The position numbers and the translations under genes are program-made. From Phycisphaerae bacterium (lineage in GTDB: Bacteria > Planctomycetota > Phycisphaerae > SM23-33), in the NCBI GenBank assembly GCA_003551645.1, contig PUND01000019.1:1-49604 (forward strand): 49,604 bases of DNA, written 5' to 3'. The notes under the pieces were generated by a model that saw only the letters and a list, made by a program, of their open reading frames with translations, searched no databases and was not told the origin of the DNA. This document shows, piece after piece, positions 31,860 to 39,446 of the stretch. Each line of letters begins with the position of its first letter. The first letter of the stretch is position 1.

Positions 31860-32993
31860 CTACAAGGATGCGTTGTAGTCGTCCACCACCTGCGTCACCA
31901 GGCGGACCCGCTCTATATCGCCGGTCCATGAGATTTCGTCGCTTATGCCGAGTATCAGCCGCGGCGCGAACAGCTCGATCACCCGCTTCGCGCAGTCAGT
32001 CAGCGTGCGTGTGTCGTAGGTTCTGTCGAAATACACCGCCGGTATCCCATCGATCAGGAACATCTCATCGCCGAGGGCCTGTTTGGCCTCCTCCAGCGTT
32101 ACATCCCCCTGCGGCCGGGGCGTTACCGCCTCCAGGCCATCGAGGCCGGTGTCGCGGACCATCGGCAGCAGCGGCCTGGTGTTGCCGTCGAAGTGGGCAT
32201 GCACGAACTTGCCGGCCGAGTGAAGCAGCTCGCATCGCCGCTGGTAAACCGGCAGGACGTAGCGGGCGAAGTACTCCGGCGGCAGCGTGCCGCCGTGAAC
32301 GTTGTCCCCGAAGTTGATTATCTCGACCGGCGAGGCGTTGATGACCTCGATCAACCGCTCCTGGTTGACCTGCAGGGCGTCAAAGTATTCCCCACAGGCG
32401 TCGGGATGGTCCATAAGCGCGAATATGGCGTTTTCGACTCCCATTTCGTCGATGTAGAGTTTCTGCACGGTGGTCCGGGGCATGAACATCGTTGGCGCGC
32501 CGAGGCCCGCCCATTCGGCACACAGCCGGTCATAGGCATCCCTGTCGAAGGTCCATCGCCGGTGCCGTTCGCGCCATGCGGCGACCTTCATGTCGTTCTG
32601 GTCGGCTATGGGCCACTTGATGTGCTTTTTGTAACTGCTATTCCGACTTGTCTGGTAGACGGCCTTCTGCACCCCCGCCGGGGTCTCGACACGGACCTCG
32701 AATAGCCCGTTACCGAGGTCTTCGGTGACGGTCCGAACGCGCTGGTCCTCGTGGCTGACAAAGCAGCGGTTGAACTCGTAGATGCGGTTGGACACCCCCA
32801 GCCGGCGGTAGAGTTCCGGCTTGCTCAGCCGTTCATACTCGGCCGGCAGCGGCTCGCCCCGGCGGCGACGCTCGCTCAGCCAGGCCTCTATCCTCGGCTG
32901 CCAGAGCACCTTGCCGCAGGCACAGCCGCGGATTACATCCAGGTGAAGTTGCGTCAGGTCAGTATTGGCGTGGTCGGTGTCTCTTCCGGGCAT
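31860..32993 (-). CDS. URO-D family protein (methyltransferase MtaA/MtbA-like)
   Basis: The start at 32993 (ATG, GGAG seven bases upstream) gives 377 residues. An upstream TTG at 33020 is less likely. The fold is that of uroporphyrinogen decarboxylase (TIM barrel), but segments such as EIINFGDNVHGGTLPPEYF, GKFVHAHFDGNTRPLLPMV and FLIDGIPAVYFDR match the large cobamide-dependent methyltransferase-like branch common in planctomycetes and anaerobes, not HemE itself: no heme gene is nearby and the N-terminus carries extra sequence (~90 residues). Possible metal ligand His in HAHFDGN. Substrate unknown. It converges with efp, whose stop is only 10 bases away. Confidence 0.75.
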   Translation of the reverse strand: MPGRDTDHANTDLTQLHLDVIRGCACGKVLWQPRIEAWLSERRRRGEPLPAEYERLSKPELYRRLGVSNRIYEFNRCFVSHEDQRVRTVTEDLGNGLFEVRVETPAGVQKAVYQTSRNSSYKKHIKWPIADQNDMKVAAWRERHRRWTFDRDAYDRLCAEWAGLGAPTMFMPRTTVQKLYIDEMGVENAIFALMDHPDACGEYFDALQVNQERLIEVINASPVEIINFGDNVHGGTLPPEYFARYVLPVYQRRCELLHSAGKFVHAHFDGNTRPLLPMVRDTGLDGLEAVTPRPQGDVTLEEAKQALGDEMFLIDGIPAVYFDRTYDTRTLTDCAKRVIELFAPRLILGISDEISWTGDIERVRLVTQVVDDYNASL

Positions 32994-33064
32994 GCACAGC
33001 TCCAGTCCGCCAGAGAGCAACTTATGCGCCGGAAGTTGTCAAGCCCTCAACCGGCCCGGGCCAA

Positions 33065-33400
33065 TCAGGCCTCATCGCCGCTCGACTCGAACCGCACGCC
33101 GACCGCCAGGTGCCCCATCGACACAAGTGATTTGCGGTCCACGCGCACAATCGTCGCCGGAAGCTCCTGCTCGCCGAGTCCGACGTACTCGGGCCGGGCG
33201 ATGGCCTCCATCCTGACCTGGATGGGGTGTCCGGGCTGGACCGGAACCGACGCCGGGACATACATCAGCATCCCGCCGTGCGATATATCCACGCACCTGC
33301 CGGGCCAGTCACGTCGAGATGGACTGTGGTGGAATCGCACCCGAGCCGGCATCGGGCAGCGCCGGTGCCGCCTGCGTTCCACTGAGGATGCAGAACTCAT
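33065..33400 (-). CDS. PilZ domain protein
   Basis: A small (111 residues) single-domain protein. AAGGAGG precedes the ATG at 33400. The cyclic-di-GMP-binding signature is present: an N-terminal RRRHRRCPMPARVRF (RxxxR) followed by VDISHGGMLMYVP (DxSxxG), then the beta-barrel end ATIVRVDRKSL...HLAVGVRFE. Predicted to bind c-di-GMP, with an unknown output partner. It is divergent from pfkA. Confidence 0.85.
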   Translation of the reverse strand: MSSASSVERRRHRRCPMPARVRFHHSPSRRDWPGRCVDISHGGMLMYVPASVPVQPGHPIQVRMEAIARPEYVGLGEQELPATIVRVDRKSLVSMGHLAVGVRFESSGDEA

Positions 33401-33460
33401 AGAGTGCCTCCTTGCCACCGCTTCCGAACATAAGCCGTATCGACCGAAATGCCGCTGTAC

Positions 33461-33466
33461 ATTATA
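33461..33466 (-). promoter_or_regulatory. -10 box of the PilZ gene
   Basis: TATAAT on the minus strand, about 60 bases before the ATG. The region 17 bases further up reads TGGCCC, a poor -35. The leader would be about 54 bases. Confidence 0.4.
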
Positions 33467-33560
33467 TGCTTTTCTTTGCCGACGGGCCAGCGGACGGTTA
33501 ATCTTTGTAAGGGTCGGCACCCCGCCGGCCGGTCAACAGGCGAACATCGCGGAGCGGGAA

Positions 33561-34652
33561 ATGAGCAACAAGCTCAAACGGATAGGCATCCTCACCGGCG
33601 GCGGCGACTGCCCCGGCCTGAACGCGGTTATCCGGGCCGTGACCAAGGCGGCGCTTTCGGGCGGCATGGAAGTCGTCGGAATCGCCGACGGGTATCTCGG
33701 GCTGATTGAGAACCGGTACAGGCCGCTTACCTTCGACGACGTCAGCAGCATCCTCACCCAGGGCGGCACTATTCTCGGGGCCTGCAACAAGTCCAACCCC
33801 GCGCGCTACGCCGTCCGCGAAGACGGCCGATGGGTCATGCGCGACGTGCGCGACCGCGTGGTGCGCCATTGCGAACAGGCCGGGCTTGACGCGCTGGTAA
33901 TCATCGGCGGCGACGGGACCATGAGCGGCGCGGCCGACCTGATAGAGCGCGGGCTGAACGTCGTCGGAGTGCCCAAGACCATAGACAACGACCTGTGGGG
34001 TACCGACATCACCTTCGGGCATGACAGCGCCGTAAACACCGCCACCGACGCCATCGACAAGGTCCACACAACCGCATCCAGCCACCACCGCGTGATGGTG
34101 GTGGAGCTTATGGGCCGGTACGCCGGCTGGCTGGCGCTGCACGCCGGCATCGCCGGCGGGGCAGACGTGATACTGATTCCCGAAATACCCTTCGATCTCG
34201 AAAAGGTCGCCGAGGCCTGCACCCGGCGCAACAAACACGGCAGGGGCTTTACCATCGTCGCCGCCGGCGAGGGCGCGAAGCCGCTCGGAGGCGAACAGAT
34301 AGTTGACCGCGTGTACGAGGACTCCCCCGACCCCATCCGGCTCGGCGGCGTGGCGAAGTTCGTCTCGGATAGGATAGAACAGATGACCCGGCTGGACAGC
34401 CGGGCGATCGTTCTCGGACACGTGCAGCGCGGCGGAACACCAACCCCCCGCGACCGCGTGCTAGCCACGCAGTTCGGCTACCACGCGTACGAACTGCTGC
34501 GGACGGGCGGGTTCGGACGGGTTGTGGTCGAAACCGAAGGACGGATCGACTCCATACCCATACCCGACGTGGCCGACAAGGTGCGGACCGTTCCACCCGA
34601 CCATATCGGCATACAGGCGGCACGGGCCGTCAAGACAAGCTTCGGAGACTGA
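33561..34652 (+). CDS. pfkA: 6-phosphofructokinase
   Basis: Glycolytic enzyme forming fructose 1,6-bisphosphate; 363 residues, starting at the ATG at 33561 with GGAGCGGGAA upstream. N-terminal GILTGGGDCPGLNAVIR is the phosphoryl-donor loop. GGDGT (116-120) has Gly at the position that is Asp in pyrophosphate-dependent enzymes, so ATP is the expected donor. PKTIDND (138-144) has Lys where most ATP enzymes have Gly; this combination is the group III pattern, as in Streptomyces-type PFK. Catalytic Asp142 is present. Then VMVVELMGRYAGWLALHAGIA (substrate binding) follows. The next gene, dacB, starts 26 bases downstream and may be coupled. Confidence 0.93.
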   Translation: MSNKLKRIGILTGGGDCPGLNAVIRAVTKAALSGGMEVVGIADGYLGLIENRYRPLTFDDVSSILTQGGTILGACNKSNPARYAVREDGRWVMRDVRDRVVRHCEQAGLDALVIIGGDGTMSGAADLIERGLNVVGVPKTIDNDLWGTDITFGHDSAVNTATDAIDKVHTTASSHHRVMVVELMGRYAGWLALHAGIAGGADVILIPEIPFDLEKVAEACTRRNKHGRGFTIVAAGEGAKPLGGEQIVDRVYEDSPDPIRLGGVAKFVSDRIEQMTRLDSRAIVLGHVQRGGTPTPRDRVLATQFGYHAYELLRTGGFGRVVVETEGRIDSIPIPDVADKVRTVPPDHIGIQAARAVKTSFGD

Positions 34653-34678
34653 CGACGGCGCATCACGGATGACAAGCA

Positions 34679-36223
34679 ATGAACACGCGAATCGCCACGA
34701 CACGGAACGTCGGACGGTGGCTGGTGCCGCAAGCATGCGCGAACAGGCGGCAGGGACATCCCGTCCGAGCTGTTGCTTCTCACGGGCATGATGCCCGTGC
34801 CACCTCGCGGAAATTCCGTCGGGGGCTGGTTCTTCTTGCGGCCCTTGTGCTCTCGGCCGCCTCGCCGGCCGCGGCACAGAACACCGCCGAGCGGATAACG
34901 GAGCTTGTCCGCCGCTACGAACAGCAATCCGGCGCCACCGTGGGGCTGTCGGTGCGGAGCATGGACGGCGGCACGCTCATGGCCCGCAACGCCGACAGAC
35001 GTTTTGTCCCCGCCAGCAACCAGAAGATACTGACCTCCGCATTCGCTCTTACACGGCTGGGGTCGGACCACCGGTTCACCACCCGCGTGCTGGCGGCCGG
35101 GCGAGACCTTGTGGTCGTCGGCGGATTCGATCCGACGCTGGGCGACTCGCGCATCGCCGAGGAAAACGAACGGGACATCTACTACGAGCTGGACCGCTGG
35201 GCCAAGGCCGCCGCCGAGCACTACGGCCCCGACGGCCTCCGCCACATTGTGGTAGCGGTAAACCGCCCCGACGGCCCGTATCGCCCCGAAGACTGGCCCG
35301 CCGATCAACACCAGAGATGGTACGCCGCACCGGTGGCGGAGCTGAACTACAACAACAACTGCTACCATGTGAGCTTCGCCATAATCGACGCCGGCGTCGT
35401 GGCCAAAATCTCGCCGGAAAGCCGCTTTATCCGCGTAGCCAACAACGTCACGCGAGGCAGCCGTCATGTCTGGTCGCTCTCGGCCGCCGCGGATGAATCG
35501 GCGGTTACACTCCGCGGGCAGATCACCACCAACACGCCGGACCCGCTGCCGGTGGCGGCCAGCGACCCGCCGCTTCTGCTGGCTCGCGTCCTGGCCGAAC
35601 GGCTGGAAGCCGCCGACGTAAGCTTCGGCGGAGACTTCCATAAAATCGACCGGGACCTACTGCCCGCCGAAGCCATGCGCGAAATAGCCCGCACCGAAAC
35701 CCCCATAAGTGCCGCGATCCACCGGTCCAACAAGCGCAGCTTGAACATGGCCGCCGAGTCGCTGCTGCTGGCCGCCGGCGACGGCGACTGGCCCGGAAGC
35801 GCCGATCAGATGGCGCAAACCCTGACGGAACACTTCGGACTGGCCGACGACGCCCTGCTGGTCCGGGACGGCAGCGGGCTTTCCCGCCGGAACCAGGCCA
35901 CCCCGGCCGCGATGACACGCGTTCTCACGGCCCTGGCGAGCGGCCCGGACGTGGAGGTCTTCGTGCCTTCGCTGGCGGTATCCGGTGTTGACGGTACGCT
36001 GGAAAACCGCCTCGCCGAGCGGCCGTGGCGCGGGCGGATAGCCGCCAAGACCGGCTACGTCAGATGGTCAAGCTGCCTGAGCGGATACGTGCTCGACACC
36101 GAAGGAAACCCGGTCCTGGCCTTCTCGATGCTCATCAACAACGTGCCGGCCGGACAGGCCTGGCGGGCTAACGACCTCAACGACGCCATCTGCCGCGAAC
36201 TGGTGAAAGCCATCGATGGCTGA
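34679..36223 (+). CDS. dacB: D-alanyl-D-alanine carboxypeptidase, PBP4 type
   Basis: Penicillin-binding protein that trims or cuts peptidoglycan peptides. The active-site motifs are present: S113-N-Q-K116 in PASNQKILTS, SLN in KRSLNMAAESLL (SxN), and KTG in AAKTGYVRW near the C-terminus. The 514 residues match the family with its inserted domains. The first ~48 residues are odd: they precede the hydrophobic core of the signal peptide (GLVLLAALVLSAASPAAA) and are encoded by sequence containing the palindrome CACGGGCATGATGCCCGTG, giving SHGHDARAT. A shorter protein without this part would need a non-ATG start, and no good one is visible. It follows pfkA by 26 bases. Confidence 0.87.
   Translation: MNTRIATTRNVGRWLVPQACANRRQGHPVRAVASHGHDARATSRKFRRGLVLLAALVLSAASPAAAQNTAERITELVRRYEQQSGATVGLSVRSMDGGTLMARNADRRFVPASNQKILTSAFALTRLGSDHRFTTRVLAAGRDLVVVGGFDPTLGDSRIAEENERDIYYELDRWAKAAAEHYGPDGLRHIVVAVNRPDGPYRPEDWPADQHQRWYAAPVAELNYNNNCYHVSFAIIDAGVVAKISPESRFIRVANNVTRGSRHVWSLSAAADESAVTLRGQITTNTPDPLPVAASDPPLLLARVLAERLEAADVSFGGDFHKIDRDLLPAEAMREIARTETPISAAIHRSNKRSLNMAAESLLLAAGDGDWPGSADQMAQTLTEHFGLADDALLVRDGSGLSRRNQATPAAMTRVLTALASGPDVEVFVPSLAVSGVDGTLENRLAERPWRGRIAAKTGYVRWSSCLSGYVLDTEGNPVLAFSMLINNVPAGQAWRANDLNDAICRELVKAIDG
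34781..34804 (+). repeat. Dispersed palindromic repeat inside dacB
   Basis: CACGGGCAT-G-ATGCCCGTG (34781-34799) followed by CCACC. It is in frame within the signal-peptide region of dacB and related to 17691-17711. Such palindromes, read as GHDARAT or TGIMPV, are widespread in planctomycete genomes (general knowledge). Confidence 0.65.
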
Positions 36224-36268
36224 GACGACCTTACGAACCGCCCGATTCGTCCGCCGCCGCGGAGCCGG

Positions 36269-37267
36269 TTACCACTCCTCCAGCTCTCCGACGATTTCTT
36301 CGACCAGGTCCTTGATTGTGGCGATGCCGATGTGTCTGCCGTCGCGGGCACGGACCACGGCCATCGGCGTCCTGGCGCGGCGCATGCGGTACAAAGCGTC
36401 GGTAACGGTCATCTCAGCCGGCAGCGCCGTAGGCGGCCTGGCCCTGTCGGCGGGGGACTCGCCGGCTTCCGACATAGCCACGTCGTAAACATTCAGCACA
36501 CCAATCACCTGCCCACGGTCGTCCAGAAGCGGCAGGCGGGAATATTCGTGCGCCTTCAGAAGCTCGATAAGCTCCGGGCGCGTGACGTTGCGGTTCGCCG
36601 AGACGGCACGGTACATCGGCACCATGACGTCACCGAGCGTCACCTCGCGAATACGCATCACGCGGTCGGCCATCACCGACTGGAAATGTGTGATGGTCCC
36701 GGTGGCCCGGCCCTCGGCGACGACGGCCGATATGTTCCCGTGAGCCAGCGGCGACAGCTCGCGGTTCTCGCCGCCGGTCAGTCGCGTGAGCATCACCGCG
36801 AACACCCGCACCAGCGGGACCAGACCCGTCCAGCGGAACACGAACCCGCTGACCCGCAGCAGCCAGCCCATCTGATATACCCATTGCTCGGCCGCGCGGC
36901 GGAAAACGGTCTTGGGCACGCTCTCGCCGAGTATGAACAGCACCGGCGCGACCAGCGCCAGCGACAGCGCCTCGGCGAGCTCGCGCCTGCCGAGGGCGAC
37001 GAATATGCCGCTGACCGCGAACGTGGCCGCGTAGTTGGCGATGTTGTTGCCCACCAGAAGCACCGCCAGAAAGCGGTTCGGGTCGCTCACAAGTGACCTC
37101 AGCGCCCGGCCGCGACGCTCGCCGGTCTCGGCCCGCAAATCCAGCCGGACCTTGTTCAGCGCGTACAGCCCGGTTTCCATGCCGGCGTAATAGGCCGACA
37201 GCACCAGGCCCGCGCACAGCAGCACGCCCCAGCCGACTATCGAGATTATGTCAACCACCGCTATCAC
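36269..37267 (-). CDS. CNNM/CBS-domain membrane protein without transporter domain
   Basis: A 332-residue member of the CorC/HlyC (CNNM) group. About four membrane segments (residues 1-140: GVLLCAGLVLSAYYAGMETGLY, AVLLVGNNIANYAATFAVSG, LALVAPVLFILGESVPKT) carry the family box NNIANYA and the GESVPKT motif. Next come two CBS domains (VMVPMYRAVSANRNVT and beyond; LPLLDDRGQVIGVLNVYDV). It ends soon after the second CBS domain and lacks the C-terminal CorC_HlyC domain of its neighbour. The start overlaps the neighbour's stop by four bases. Probable role in Mg/Co or other divalent-ion balance; unproven. Confidence 0.85.
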   Translation of the reverse strand: MIAVVDIISIVGWGVLLCAGLVLSAYYAGMETGLYALNKVRLDLRAETGERRGRALRSLVSDPNRFLAVLLVGNNIANYAATFAVSGIFVALGRRELAEALSLALVAPVLFILGESVPKTVFRRAAEQWVYQMGWLLRVSGFVFRWTGLVPLVRVFAVMLTRLTGGENRELSPLAHGNISAVVAEGRATGTITHFQSVMADRVMRIREVTLGDVMVPMYRAVSANRNVTRPELIELLKAHEYSRLPLLDDRGQVIGVLNVYDVAMSEAGESPADRARPPTALPAEMTVTDALYRMRRARTPMAVVRARDGRHIGIATIKDLVEEIVGELEEW

Positions 37268-38544
37268 CGCGCCGCCTCCGGCTCGTCCGTCAGCACAAGC
37301 CGCAGCTTACCCACACGCCGCCGGCGCATTGAGATCACCGTGAATTGCAGGTTGCCGTAGGAACCCGTGTCGCCGACACGCGGCACGCGCCCGAGCAGGC
37401 CGGTTACGAATCCCCCGACGGTGCTGACCCGACCGCCCGTCAGATCCGTCGCGAACACGTCCGCCCAGTCGTGAACGGAAAGGTCCCCGTCCAGCAGATA
37501 CTCGGTCTGGCTTATCTGCTGGACCGCCGGACCGGTCCGCATCTCGCCTGGGTCGGGAATATCGCCGACTATCTCCTCCAGCACGTCCTCCAGCGTCACC
37601 AGACCGGCCGTGCCGCCGTACTCGTCCACAACTATCGCCATCTGAGTCCGCGTCACGCGGAACTGAAGCAGCACCCGCTCGATGTTCGCCGTCTCCGGCA
37701 CGAACGGAACTTCCGTTACCAGCTCGCCCAGAGGCATTCGCGGGTTCAGCAACAGCCGCTTGGCGTGGACCACGCCGACAATGTGATCGATGCCGCCGTC
37801 ATATACCGGGACCTTGCGCAGGCGGGTGCGACGGAAGGTTTCCAGAAGCCCCTCCGGCGAGCTGTTCACGTCGTAGGCCACCACATCCACCCGCGGCACC
37901 ATTATCTCGGAAACGCGGATGTCGGTAAGCTCCACTATCTCCTGAAGCAGCGTGTTGGCGTCGTGGTCTATGATGCCCCGCTTGGCCGACAGGTCCAGCA
38001 GTGCGGCCAGCTCACGGATGCTGAGGTGCGGCTCCGGGTGCCGACGCGGCGCGATGATCCGCACCAGCGGCACCACGAAGACATACTCCAGCAGCCACAC
38101 AACAGGCAGAAGCGCCCGCTGTATCATCGCCAGCGGCCCGGCCGTGACCCTCGCCCATCGCTGATTCAGCGAGATGGCCACCATCTTCGGCGCCACTTCG
38201 CCGGCGAGGATAAGCATCACCAGCGGAACCAGCGTCGCGGCCGCAAGCTCCCAGCTTCGCGCCCCCGCCTGTCTCAGGTCCAGCACCAACACGGCCGCGA
38301 CGGCGGAGAAGCCCACGTTTACCAGCATATTGCCCAGCAGTAACGTGTTGAGCACTCGCCTCGGCCGGCCCATGAGCCGCGAGACCCTGCGACCGGGCCG
38401 GCCCGACTCGGCCATGTGGAGCAGTCGGCCTCGACTAAGCGAAAACAGCGCCGTCTCCGTGCCACTGAAGAAACCGGAGCAGCCGAGCAATACGACCATC
38501 AAGATCAGTTGCCAGCCGTGGGCGGTCAGAAATTCTCCCCACAT
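37264..38544 (-). CDS. CNNM/CBS/CorC-domain membrane protein
   Basis: A 426-residue hemolysin-C/CorC-type transporter. N-terminal membrane part with CSGFFSGTETALFSLS, LLLGNMLVNVGFSA and the GEVAPK box; then a CBS pair (VSEIMVPRVDVVAY, VPVYDGGIDHIVGVVHAKRLL, IVVDEYGGTAGLVTLEDVLEEIVGDI) and the C-terminal transporter-associated domain (YLLDGDLSVHDWADVF, TVGGFVTGLLGRVPRVGD). It is the complete version of the next gene. The ATG overlaps the TGA of a 43-codon ORF (TGATG). Known role of the family: divalent-cation efflux or homeostasis. Confidence 0.9.
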   Translation of the reverse strand: MWGEFLTAHGWQLILMVVLLGCSGFFSGTETALFSLSRGRLLHMAESGRPGRRVSRLMGRPRRVLNTLLLGNMLVNVGFSAVAAVLVLDLRQAGARSWELAAATLVPLVMLILAGEVAPKMVAISLNQRWARVTAGPLAMIQRALLPVVWLLEYVFVVPLVRIIAPRRHPEPHLSIRELAALLDLSAKRGIIDHDANTLLQEIVELTDIRVSEIMVPRVDVVAYDVNSSPEGLLETFRRTRLRKVPVYDGGIDHIVGVVHAKRLLLNPRMPLGELVTEVPFVPETANIERVLLQFRVTRTQMAIVVDEYGGTAGLVTLEDVLEEIVGDIPDPGEMRTGPAVQQISQTEYLLDGDLSVHDWADVFATDLTGGRVSTVGGFVTGLLGRVPRVGDTGSYGNLQFTVISMRRRRVGKLRLVLTDEPEAAR

Positions 38545-38675
38545 CAGCGCCGCCCTCCCGCCGCCGCGTCAACACCGGCCGGCGGATACGGCCGGGGCGA
38601 CGGTTCCGGCTCGTCGGAGCTGTCCCGTGACTGCTCGGAGTCGCTGTCGTCGCCTTGTCGAGTCTCTGATGACAT
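38544..38675 (-). CDS. Predicted 43-residue acidic protein, coupled to CNNM gene
   Basis: An ORF of 43 codons, ATG at 38675, with its stop TGA overlapping the next ATG (TGATG), an arrangement typical of reinitiation. The product is disordered and polar: MSSETRQGDDSDSEQSR, then a Pro-rich middle (EPEPSPRPYPP) and a basic end (GGRR). It has no ribosome-binding site but sits just after a consensus -10. It could be a real small protein or a leader peptide that delivers ribosomes to the CNNM genes. Similar proteins are not known to me. Confidence 0.45.
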   Translation of the reverse strand: MSSETRQGDDSDSEQSRDSSDEPEPSPRPYPPAGVDAAAGGRR

Positions 38676-38687
38676 GGAACAAACGGG

Positions 38688-38693
38688 ATTATA
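38688..38693 (-). promoter_or_regulatory. -10 box before the small ORF and CNNM genes
   Basis: Consensus TATAAT on the minus strand; the start would be ~6 bases before the ATG at 38675. No clear -35 box. It lies directly after the stop codon of the upstream MBL-like gene. Confidence 0.45.
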
Positions 38694-38695
38694 CA

Positions 38696-39376
38696 TCAGA
38701 CCAATCTGCGCGGCGAGAACATCAGGTTGTCGTGGCCCGGTACGATGATATCGGCCACTTCCAGGATGTCCCTGAGCGATTCGCCCGCCTGGTCGGTATC
38801 GACGCAGCCGCTCCAGACCTGTCCGCGGATGATGTGGTCGCAGGTCACCGCTGCGTCGCCGGCGATGACGACGCTCTGCGTCGGCGGCGTCAGCAGCAGG
38901 CCGGCCGAACCCGGCGAGGCGCCCGTCAGCGGGAAAAGATGCACCTGCGGCGAGAGCTTCTCCGGCGCCGGGCGGAACCGCTCAAGCAGGCGACGATCGG
39001 ACTCGACCAGGTGGGCGTCTTCCTCGCTGAGCCGGTCGGCCGAGTCCGCCAGGTGAGCCAGGTGCCGCCCGTATGTCTCAAGCTCCTGCTCGCCGGCCCA
39101 CCAGTCAGCCGACTCCAGCGCGGCAAGCCCGCGCCGATGCACCGGCCGAAGCGTCGTGCAGAACACGTCCGTCACATCCTCGAGCCGACCGCCTGTCCGC
39201 TCGTTGTACCGGGCGGCAAGCACCTCCGCCGGAAGCGAAGGGTCAACCAGGATGCGCCGCTCGCCCTCGACCACAAGCGTGGTGGTCGCGTGCGCGGTCC
39301 GCGCCGCCTGCGACTCGCCCCAGAGCCGGTTGTGCGACAAAGTACCGATACTGATTATTCGAAATTCGACTGTCAT
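38696..39376 (-). CDS. Metallo-beta-lactamase-fold protein with degraded metal site
   Basis: The ATG at 39376 has GGGAG just before it; 226 residues. The order of strands matches MBL-fold hydrolases: TTTLVVEGERRILVDPSLP, then the place where HxHxDH should stand reads TLRPVHRRGL, and the closing motifs VVIAGDAAV and DIIVPGHDN are kept. Three of the four N-terminal metal ligands are missing (only one His remains). It may be non-catalytic or use a different site. The helical middle (ESADWWAGEQELETYGRHLAHLADSADRLSEEDAHLVE) is an unusual insertion. Nothing else points to its substrate. Confidence 0.65.
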   Translation of the reverse strand: MTVEFRIISIGTLSHNRLWGESQAARTAHATTTLVVEGERRILVDPSLPAEVLAARYNERTGGRLEDVTDVFCTTLRPVHRRGLAALESADWWAGEQELETYGRHLAHLADSADRLSEEDAHLVESDRRLLERFRPAPEKLSPQVHLFPLTGASPGSAGLLLTPPTQSVVIAGDAAVTCDHIIRGQVWSGCVDTDQAGESLRDILEVADIIVPGHDNLMFSPRRLV

Positions 39377-39446
39377 GCGATCTCCCGACATGAGGGTACC
39401 GACCTATCAAGAACTTGCCAAGCGGCGGACCGGGCCGGCGAACTGC

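Noticed and set aside
31860..32993. Calling this gene hemE
   Set aside because: The sequence matches the URO-D superfamily broadly, but the long N-terminus and lack of heme genes nearby do not support true uroporphyrinogen decarboxylase.
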